Shown: positions 11,828 through 21,700 of the stretch, piece by piece
How the letters are laid out: every line of letters starts with the position of its first letter
How positions within the stretch are numbered: position 1 is the stretch's first letter
Origin: Phorcus lineatus
Taxonomy: Eukaryota; Mollusca; Gastropoda; Trochida; Trochidae
Direction: 5' to 3'
Length of the DNA: 64,000 nucleotides
Assembly (NCBI GenBank): GCA_921293015.1
Contig: OV121090.1
Coordinates: forward strand, 4,898,001-4,962,000
Notes under the pieces: model-generated
Database searches by the model: none
Seen by the model: the letters and a program-made list of their open reading frames with translations, nothing else
Told to the model about the DNA's origin: nothing
Position numbers and translations under genes: made by a program

Positions 11828-13483
11828 TTAGTTTGAGTTAGTGTCTGTGGGAGGAACACTGTCCTTTGCGTTGCCGATGAAGTTAACATTGATGACACAG
11901 TTGCTAACGGAACCACCGAAGATTGAGTTGATTGATCGAAATTCGGAAGCACTGACGCTGACATTTCTAGAATCGACCGAAATCGGCAAGGATGACCTTG
12001 CCCGATCTACTGACGAAAGCCCGCTTGACCCGGATTCGGAGGTCATGTTTACATTTGAAGAAGACGGACGTTGGTTAATAATTGTGCTGATATCTCTGTG
12101 CTGTTTCTCGGACAACTGAGAGTAATTATTTATGCTTTGCATATTTTTGTGACCACTAATTTGCATGATTTGATTGGGAGGAATGTTACTCTCCGACAAA
12201 GTTTGGACCAAATACTTTCGAGCCGAGTGGTTTGTGAGACGCTTACAATCAAGCTTGCAATTTTGAGCCATTCTCCTCATCAGTGCACCGATTTTGTTGA
12301 TACCCAAAGGCTGGCGCTTATACCAAGGATGTGGGATTGCTGGTGCAGTTTTCGAATTGGTGGCCAGATAAAAAGGACAATCGGCAGCGGAAAAATCTGA
12401 TGGTCTCAATTCAGCATACCGTTTGTAGGCTGCAACTGGACATCGGTCAGTGTTAGTGGACCATGCTTTTGGGACAACAGTGCGAACGTCTCGAGTATTC
12501 ACTCCTGTACGTGTTTTTGTCTGACTCTCATTGTAGGCCAGATACTCAACACCGTTTGTGTCAGTGTGAAGTGTCACATCACCCCACTTCATTTGCTTAT
12601 GTGGAGTTACTGTGCGAAGACCAAAATGAATTGTATTGTGCCACCATAATGTATTGATGAGCGACTGAGGATTATGCAACCCTAATTCCCCGGATTTCCA
12701 CAAAGTGTTTATGTCATCTTCACTCAAAGACTCAGCTCTCTGTGGTAAGTTTCCCTTTCCACTTTGTTTTAGGATTTTTTGCTTTGTTTTGAGGACTTCC
12801 CGAACGCTAGTGAATTCCACGTCCATCATAATCGACTTGCCATATCCCCTTTGTTTTAACAAGCGATCTACACTGCTTATGATACCTCTCACAGTAGAAG
12901 GTTCATATTCGGAACCGTCAACTTTTTTTGCATTGATGATAAATTTACAAAGAATTTTGCAAAGTTCCTCTGGTGGAATAGAATGAATCTCTCGTTTATC
13001 GTTCTCCAAGGCCATGAATTTTGTCAAAATTCTCACATCATAGTTTGTTTTCCGAGCTGTGTTGACATTTTGATTTGTCTGTATATATTGTGTGATGTCT
13101 TCATCAGTACAGTATGCAGGTGCTTGTTTTTGGTCATTTTTATCTTCAATTTCATTGCTAGAGTCATTGAATAGGTCTTCAAGTTCTGCCCGTGTAGGAA
13201 TTTGAATGCATACAACATCTTCATTCAAAATTTCGTCAAAATCGACCCCTGATAAGTAAGCATCAAATAGGCCTATGTCATTGTCACTCACATTCATAGT
13301 CGATGTTGTTGTCACAGTTTCGGGCATACGTTGTAGTCGATATCTTGCAACTTGCATTGTTGACCCATTTTCTAGTTTCACGTTGAACATATGGTATGTC
13401 CCAATTGGTTTAACAATTGACGAGACACGTCCTCTCAATCTGCCATCAACCTTTACACAATCGTTTACTTTTATGATATCCAT
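11828..13483 (-). CDS. Crypton-type tyrosine recombinase (DUF3504-like)
   Basis: A single uninterrupted ORF of 551 codons from the ATG at 13483; the frame opens further upstream but without another ATG. Residues about 265-475 form a phage-integrase-fold tyrosine recombinase. Arg290 (in HFGLRTVTPHKQ), HSAR at 419-422, GHK around His445 and Tyr454 (in SINNYS) supply the expected R...H-x-x-R...H...Y set. The N-terminus (about 1-60) is a compact VKVDGRLRGRVSSIV domain of possible SH3/Tudor type. Residues 145-245 look like the helical core-binding domain. The Ser-rich tail ends SIFGGSVSNCVINVNF, a style seen in Crypton-derived DUF3504 proteins (QRICH1, ZMYM and KCTD1 relatives). Cryptons move as circles by this enzyme and lack RT and long terminal repeats; none are seen here. 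Either a live Crypton or a domesticated copy. Confidence 0.85.
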   Translation of the reverse strand: MDIIKVNDCVKVDGRLRGRVSSIVKPIGTYHMFNVKLENGSTMQVARYRLQRMPETVTTTSTMNVSDNDIGLFDAYLSGVDFDEILNEDVVCIQIPTRAELEDLFNDSSNEIEDKNDQKQAPAYCTDEDITQYIQTNQNVNTARKTNYDVRILTKFMALENDKREIHSIPPEELCKILCKFIINAKKVDGSEYEPSTVRGIISSVDRLLKQRGYGKSIMMDVEFTSVREVLKTKQKILKQSGKGNLPQRAESLSEDDINTLWKSGELGLHNPQSLINTLWWHNTIHFGLRTVTPHKQMKWGDVTLHTDTNGVEYLAYNESQTKTRTGVNTRDVRTVVPKAWSTNTDRCPVAAYKRYAELRPSDFSAADCPFYLATNSKTAPAIPHPWYKRQPLGINKIGALMRRMAQNCKLDCKRLTNHSARKYLVQTLSESNIPPNQIMQISGHKNMQSINNYSQLSEKQHRDISTIINQRPSSSNVNMTSESGSSGLSSVDRARSSLPISVDSRNVSVSASEFRSINSIFGGSVSNCVINVNFIGNAKDSVPPTDTNSN

Positions 13484-13559
13484 TTTTAATTTCCCAAGAC
13501 ACGGTAGGAAAGATCGTCTGCTATAAATTAACGGGTATTTTTTAGCTAAGTAAAACACA

Positions 13560-15229
13560 AAAAAAGATGAAATCTGATGGTTTTATTTGATCAAATTTAT
13601 TTAGAAACAGCTAAACATGTTTTTTAAAAGAATTAGACTTTTATCTCGTATTTTATCAAAGTTAAGAGAACATTATTTTTGACAGTCGCCATTTTGATTT
13701 ACATCATCACGTGATAACTTGTCATGTGACTACAGGAAAATAGTTCCGGATGCGATCGCTTTCACGTGCAATGTTTCACAACAGTGTTGAATAACATGTC
13801 ATTGTTTCACAACCGTAGTATCTCCAACGAGAGTGTAATAAGATGTTTTATGAAAGCAATTTTGTAAATCAGCCGATTTAATAACACAGTATTAGCATTG
13901 TTATTAGATTGACCATAGCGGCTGCCTTTTCCGCTTCTCTGGTTATGAGCAAAATTTTAATATTTCCAATATCGTAGTTTATGCGGATTTAATGTAACGT
14001 AACATTAAATACTTCCGGCCTTTAAAAATCCACTTTACTACCTGAACACGTAAATATTTTGTTAAATAACTTACGAGGTAGATTACCTGAGTGAGGATAG
14101 TGAGTAATATCGAAAGATATGTAGTATCTTTGCAGACGTTGTGTTTACGAAATATTGGCGTGCACTAGTGCGTTTAAGCTATATGCCCAAAGTTACGGTA
14201 CATGTGTTGCATAAATAGTAAACGTTACAAAAGGAAGATTTTATCATGCTGATGCAGCAGATGTCGTAATTAATGAACGTTTATGAAGATAAGCCACAAG
14301 CTTATTTTCAAAAATTTCAGAGTGAGAATTGTGCATGAGACAAAAGCGTTTTCAATCTGAGAAGATATGGGGTTTTTAAATAACTGTTTCATACAACATA
14401 CCCTCTTGCAAGGTATCGGTAATTCGATATTGAATTATTATTGTTCATGAAAACATCCCGCCAATTTATATTGAAAATATCAGAGCCTACATTGATATCT
14501 TTTATTGCTTTACATGTTCATTAATGTCAGTTTGTATGTAGTTGCAATGTAGTGTTGTTGTAGTTGTTATGTTGCATGCAATAGATTATATAAAATGAGG
14601 AACATCTTGACAATGATGCATTTTCAAGTGTAAGATAAGTTACCATTTTACAAAGCGTTAATATTGTAAGATATTCATTCATATCAAATTTGACACGAAT
14701 CAAAACCATATATTTCACATTTATAAGTATAAGAACATTGATTTCGAAAGGGCTTTTGCCGATCTTCTTGGTTATTACGAATTCATTCAACTGAAAACTA
14801 CAATATTTATGACATATTCCTATGCTAGAATGCCATTCAAGAAAATACCTTAATTTATAGTTGCGTCTCTAATAAATTTGGAGTTATGGTCAAAAGATTG
14901 TCTCTTTCAACTGTTGCTTTCTGGAATCAGGCTATTTTCTTGGGTTTGTCATAGTTTTTTTTATTTTTTCGTAGAAGATTTAAGTACTATATGGGAATGA
15001 GATATCTTCAAATCATCAAAATGAATTCGTTTACGGTTTTAACAAAATAAAAGACAATATTCATTATATTACAAATTCATAGGTCCTTTAATTTTAAGAA
15101 GTACAGAGCATGACATTACATGAAACATTTAACCTTCACCCTGCTGGATTGTTTGCAGGTTTTTACAGAGAGTAAAAAATGTGTATAATTTTAAAAGATA
15201 CGTCAGATAGGTATCCCTCATGTAGAGGT
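13560..15229. other. gene-free stretch
   Basis: AT-rich intergenic sequence. The motif gagagtgtaataag at 13832-13845 is an inverted match to ttattacactcttt at about 11492-11505, so the two flank the recombinase ORF as a 12-13 bp inverted pair. No other structure recognised. Confidence 0.4.
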
Positions 15230-15238
15230 GTTCTCTAC

Positions 15239-15244
15239 TTTATT
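15239..15244 (-). promoter_or_regulatory. candidate polyadenylation signal for the knottin gene
   Basis: TTTATT on the plus strand (AATAAA on the gene strand) about 185 bp after the stop codon at 15430. It is the first canonical hexamer noticed downstream; in AT-rich DNA this is weak evidence. Confidence 0.35.
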
Positions 15245-15429
15245 AAAATATTCTTTCTCTACAAACAAATATGTTTCTCTTAATCATACTTTTTTTTACT
15301 AAATATTGTCATTATTTCTTCTTAGTTATTCTATTATTTTCATAAAGTAAATTTTACTTCTACTTTTTGAGGAATGAAAGGAAAAATTTCACAAGTCCAA
15401 AATTTGTACTTAATTTTCAAAAAGTAGGG

Positions 15430-15789
15430 TTACAGTCCCATTGACTCGAGCACCAGATCCAAAGGTGTTGCATTTCCTCCCTCCGTTGCTATGGGAACAT
15501 TCGCTGGGGCAGGAACCTCGTTGATTTGAGGTTGAGTTTCCACAGCTGGGTCACTAGGTTCTGCAGGGCTGGCCTCCGCGCCTCCGATTGGTTCTTTCTT
15601 ACCGCCTTCAGCGGCGCTTGTGATTGGCTTCTTCTCAGCACCTTCAGCACCGCTCCTGATTGGTTCTTTCTCTCCAGCCTCTGCTGGGGAGAAATTTCTC
15701 TGACAGGTAGACCTTCCGTTTGCAAATCGGCAACTTAGGCCAGAACAGCATCTCAATACGCTACTGCACACAGCATTCTCCCGCTGGCA
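15430..15789 (-). CDS. terminal exon: knottin domain plus acidic/Pro-rich tail
   Basis: Acceptor TTTCCAG then CQRENAVC at 15789; 119 codons and a stop. The first about 29 residues hold a divergent domain with C-x6-C-x5-CC-x4-C-x8-C spacing. The remaining about 87 residues are cysteine-free, rich in Ala, Glu, Pro and Gly, and begin with three imperfect 12-residue repeats of the form AEGxEKxPIxSG. It ends LVLESMGL. The exon lies 4 kb from its nearest coding neighbour because transposons have inserted in the intron. It is assigned to this gene because of the shared cysteine order, the identical phase-0 start on the first Cys, and the strand. Confidence 0.75.
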   Translation of the reverse strand, partial: CQRENAVCSSVLRCCSGLSCRFANGRSTCQRNFSPAEAGEKEPIRSGAEGAEKKPITSAAEGGKKEPIGGAEASPAEPSDPAVETQPQINEVPAPANVPIATEGGNATPLDLVLESMGL

Positions 15790-18700
15790 CTGGAAATGAG
15801 GATTGAGGATGAGAGGATTGATGAAGTGAGGATTGATGATGAGAGGATTGATGAAGTGAGGATTGATGATGAGAGGATTGATGATGAGAGGATTGATGAA
15901 GTGAGGATTGAATTTGAGAATTGTTATTTAAGGATTGTTTTACATTTTTTGTGCCTCTATCGATGTATAACAGCAACAAATTGTATAACATCGCGTAGCG
16001 AAGCGAAGCGATGTTATACAATTTGCACTGTGTTATGATCTTCCGATCATAACACAGTGCATCTCCTTCCGTGCTACAAGCAACATATCAAGACAGGCAA
16101 GGCTGAAATAAAGACATTCAAGTCATGGGACCCTGAATCAATTCTTCAACTTCAGGGCTGTTTCGAGTGCAGGACTGGGACGCACTGATGGCCGGGAGCT
16201 CCGACCCTGATCAAATGACGGACACTATTACTAGCTATATAAACTTTTGTGTAGATTCTGTTATACCATCTAAAACAATTAAGATTTTCCCCAATAATAA
16301 ACCTTGGGTTACAAAAGATATGAAAAATCTTCTGAACAAGAAGAAAATAGCATATTGTAAAGGGGATCTATTAGAAGTTAAAAGTATCCAAAAAGATATT
16401 TCACTATAAATGAAAAATTGTAAAGAAGAGTTTAAACGCAAGGTGGAGAAGGAATTTTATTGTGGCAATTCTAGGAAAATGTGGAATGGTTTAAAATCCA
16501 TGATTGGCATTGATAAAAAGAAAGAACAGATATCCAGAATTGATGACAAGTCTTTTGCTGAAGACTTGAATTCATTTTATGCCAGATTTGACCAAAGAGA
16601 TTTCTCAGAAGAATTACAAAATGAACTTCATTCATCGATCTTCTTAGGTTCCACAAATGACATAAGAATTAGCGTTGACAACGTAAAATCATGTTTTCTT
16701 AAAATAAATATACGGAAAGCAACTGGGCCAGATAATCTAAAAGGAATTGTTCTCAAGTCATGTGCTGATCAACTTTCCCCTGTATTTTGCAAGCTTTACC
16801 AGACCTCTCTTGACTTTCACAGATTACCAATAGTATGGAAAGAATCAACAATTCTTAACAAAAGTATGGAAAGATAGTGCTTCCCTTCCTCTTGCAAAAT
16901 ATAAGTCATATGTTGGATCCATTACAGTTTGCCTACCGTACCAAGAGGGGTGTTGAAGATGCGACTCTAACGATGTTGAATAAACTGTATAACCACCTTG
17001 AAACTCCCAAATCTTACGCCCGTATTTTATTCGTGGATTTCTCATCTGCTTTTAACACAATCTAACCTCATCTCCTTGTCCGCAAGCTTGTAAACATGAG
17101 TGTCGACCCCTCTTTGATAAAATGGATAAGTGATTTTCTAACAAACAGGTCACAATCAGTTCATGTCAATAATTGTCATTCTTCAATTGTTACTGTTAAT
17201 ACCGGCGCTCCACAAGGGTGCGTTCTATCACCTGTTTTATTCACTACATATACAAATGATTGTGTTGCACATGATCCTTCCTGCTCAATTGTCAAGTATG
17301 CGGATGATGCAGCTCTAATCGCTCTATTGAACTCTAATGAAGATGGATATCGTTCAGAGATATCGAATCTTTCTGACTGGTGCAAAGGAAATTTTCTTTA
17401 TGTAAATGTCAAGAAAACAAAGGAAATGATTTTTGATTTTAGAACCGGGGAAAAGTTGTTGGAACCTGTGAATATGAACAATACTCCGGTTGAAGTCGTA
17501 TCAGAATATAAATATATAGGTACAATCATTGACAATAAGTTGACTTGGAATAGCAACACAACATCTTTGTACAAAAAATGCCAACAGAGACTCTACTTTA
17601 TGAGGAAATTAAGATCTTTTGATGTTGATGTGAAATTGATGAAAATATTCTACACTTGCTTTGTGCAAAGCGTTCTTTCTTATGGCATTCAGTGTTGGTA
17701 CGGCTCTCTCAGTCTTCAAAATAGAAACAGGATAATCAAGATTGTAAATATAAGCTCAAAGATTGCTGGCACCATACTTGAACATCCTGCGTCAATATAT
17801 GATGAAAATATGCTAACTCATGCACGTAAAATTATTTCTGATCCAACACATGTCTTACACTCAGAATATTCTCTTTTGCCCTCTGGAAAACGTTTTAATG
17901 TTCCTTACCATAGGTCAAATCGAACCAGGAAATCATTCATACCCTCGAGTATTACAATTTTAAACAAGAGTTCTGAACATTGTTAATGATATCAAAACTG
18001 CTTTGTGCGGCTTGTGTAATTATATAAATATGTATGTGTGTTGTTTTTTTTTTTTTTGTGTATCTATATTGCATTGCATAGTATTATCCTTCCATAGTAT
18101 TGAATTCTTATTGTTAAGTTTTACATGTATCTTGTCATGCTCTGTCGGATGTAAGAAGAATTCCCTTCTGGGTAATAAAGTGTTATCTTATCTTATCTTA
18201 TCTTTAACGCGATGTTGTCATAACCGGACTAGCCGTTGCGTCAATTTGTTCTGCCAGATTGTGACGTCATAAAGTATGAATGCACGAGGTATAACAGCTA
18301 AATTTTCTGCATTCATCGAGAAATGGTTGCATGTTTTTGAGAGCTCTCGTCCAATCAAAATCGCCGAAAAACGTGTAACAACATCATTTTGTAATTATTA
18401 GATGGTTAAAGAAAATTTTGATCATTATTTCAAGTAGATTTGTATCGAAAGAGAAAGCACTTTTGCTATGGGTAATCAGGGTGATCTCATGAGAACGAAA
18501 GAAAATGTTACAGTTTGAAAAGCAATCTGTTCTAGTCAAAAGAAGGAGTTCTCAGACGAACGTAACTTGTTCGATTAAGCAACGTTAAGCTACGCCAATA
18601 GTTTTCGCTTGATTATTGATACTTTCTTATACGACTACAGATAATCGGGTTGAGTCATGAAGTTTTTTACCCTTTATAGATTTTGCGTTTGGAATAAATA

Positions 18701-21700
18701 GAGAATCTGATGATAAAAGTTACAAATATACGAGGCTTGCCGATGATATTTTACTTTTATCAACGAGTGTTGATATATTTGATATCAGAAAACACGAGGG
18801 TGAGATTCTATTTATCATCCAAAATCATTTTACATTTCGATTAAGTGGAAAATGTGTATTTCTGAATACTGCACTACTCTAACACTCTCAGTGGAGTGAT
18901 GTCATAACATTGTGACGTCATTATGTTTATGACGTCATAGCATTGTGACGTCATTATGTTTATGACGTCATAGCATTGTGATGTCATTACTTGATGATGT
19001 AAAACAATTGTGATGTCATGAACTTGACTGTAATAGGGTATTGTTCAAAATCTACTGTCAAAACGATATCTCCTAGGAGATATCACTTGATCTTCCACAA
19101 GCGATTTCTTCTGTGGAACACAGTTTTGGATGATAAACATATATCTCCTACTAAACCTTGTATCTATTGTCCATTTCAACCTGCCTTTTTGAGAAAACAC
19201 ATTGCTCATGATCCATGATTCGTCGAATACTCCCTTGCCCAGTTTTTGTAAATTTTCGCAGATAAAAACGTTTTCTTGCGGACCTTTTTTGTTGTTGTCT
19301 ATTCATAGGCAGCAGTGTGACATTTTTGTCAAGTGAGGACACGTTATTGCAATATTTTTTCTTTTTAAAATGCGTGAATGTGTTATACAATTTCTAAACA
19401 CAAAATGTGACGTTACTACTAAATGTATTGTGGCTGTTATTGTCAACATTAATATACCCCATTAACGACGTATAACAAAATGACAACTTTCCGTTAACCC
19501 GTATTAAGGTAATTTCTTACGTTTCAGGATATTACTACGATGAGCTTAACATACTTAAAAAGGTAACTTGTAGAGAGATAGGAAAATAATGTTGAATTTG
19601 TTCATCTATTGTTTTGACGGCGTGTGGCAGTCTAATGGGCACTTTAAGACTATCAAGGTATAAAATTTAAGTTACATTAACAAAACATACTAAAAACGTC
19701 TTGAACATATTATGTTTCCTACCTAAAGAGCATACAAATCCAAAAGGTACAACATTTGGCTAAAAGGTCGCCATGCTTTTTCTTACCTGTCCATTGCCTG
19801 ACCTACACGTGTAAGATCCCTGGTAAAAATTACAATTACCACTACAACATCTTCTATTTTGGTTGTTAGGGTCGCAAGTTAGGTTGTCCTCAATGCACTG
19901 AAAAACATGATAGTATGTTGGTGTTTTTTAAATAAATGAATAACTAACAGGCCATAAAATGATATGTGGATTGAATTTATTAAATGAATTGTTTCTTACC
20001 TGTCCATTGCCTGGCCTACACGTGTAAGAGCCCTGGTAATAACCACAGTCACCACTGCAGCATCTTCGGTTTTGGTTGTTGGGGTCGCATGTTTGGTAGT
20101 CTTGGATGCACTGACAGTATTAAAGATTGTGTTGTCAAAATATATTCTTTGGTTTTCAATCAATGATAAATAATGTGCAAGATAAAAAGTACAAAATTTA
20201 GCCTCAAATCTGTCCATTGCCTGGCCAACACGTGTAAGATCCCATGTTATAATTAAAGTCACCACTGCAGCATCTACGGCTCTGGTTGTTAGGGTTGCAT
20301 TTATGGTAGTCTGCTATGCACTGCAAGTAGTGAGTTTGTTTTAAGACAATTAAGGGGTTGTTGATGTATTGAAATATAACCAATATGAATCACCAGTTGG
20401 ACAAAGAGATCATTAACAGGTCTAAGATGCCATTTATAATCGAAAACCGGACAATTGCGCGACAATGACTCAAACGTAGTTATGGAATCTTATTGTCAGC
20501 AGGTACAAAGGCAAATATTGGGTGGTGGTGTTTGGTAAGTCATGTAAATGATATTCATCTTAATTGAAACTGCAATTACAACTTCTTAACATGTAATTTG
20601 GCAGTTTTGGTGTTATCCTAATATGAGCATTTTGAAGATAAAGATGCAAGTTTAGGAATATTTGAACTTGACACAGGACAAATAGTAATTTGGTTCTTAT
20701 TTACGCCACAAGAAATAACTTTAAAAATACTGTGTCACTTTTAGAAGTTTTACCAAGATAACTTAAAGTTAAGTTGATCTAAACTCGAGTTTCTATTTCT
20801 TACCTGCCCATTGCCTGGCCTACACGTGTAAGAGCCCTGGTTATAACTGCAGTCGCCACTGCAGCATTTTCGGTTCTGGTTGTTAGGGTCGCAAGTTTGG
20901 TAGTCTTGTATGCACTGCAAGTAATACGTTTGTGTTTTCAAAATGTATAGTTGTGTTTCCATTGATAACAAAAGAATATTCTTAAGGAGGGAAAATATTT
21001 CATCTATATTTCGAAAATGATGTTTGTAACTTGTCCATTGCCTGGTATGCTCGTGTAAGAGCCCATGTTATAACTACAGTCACCACTGCAGCATTTTCGG
21101 TACTCTATGTCAAGTTTTATCAAGATAACTAAAAGATTATTTGACCTAAACTCGAGTTTCTATTTCTTACCTGTCCATTGCCTGGCCTACACGTGTAAGA
21201 GCCCTGGTTATAACTACAGTCACCACTGCAGCATTTTCGGTTCTGGTTGTTAGGGTCGCATGTTTGGTAGTCTTGTATGCACTGCAAGTAATACGTTTGT
21301 GTTTTCCAAAGGTATAGTTGTGTTTCCATTGATAATAAAAGAATATTCTTAAGGAGGGGAAATATCTCATCTATATATAGAAGATGATGTTTCTTACCTG
21401 TCCATTGCCTGGTCTACATGTGTAAGAGCCCATGTTATAACTACAATCACCACTGCAGCATTTTCGGTTCTGGTTGTTAGGGTCGCATGTTTGGTAGTCT
21501 TCTATGCACTGAAAATAATATGGATTGTGATGTCAGAATGTATGGTTCGATTTCAATTTATGGCAAAAAGACATGCCCATGAAGGGACAGGTGGCTAATG
21601 TTTAAGGAACATACAAATCAAAAAGTACAATATTTTGCTCAAAAGTCGGTTCCTTTTTTTTACCTGTCCATTGCCTGGCTTGCACGTGTAAGAGCCCATG

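Noticed and set aside
11841-13526. Several plus-strand ORFs of 60-109 codons
   Set aside because: They are antisense shadows of the recombinase ORF.
16066-18205. Retroviral pol
   Set aside because: Motif order, lack of protease, integrase and LTRs, and the short tandem tail fit a non-LTR retrotransposon.
18540-18620. 5S rRNA-like segment (gattaagcaacgttaag)
   Set aside because: Similarity is limited to one short word and the rest of a 5S gene is absent.
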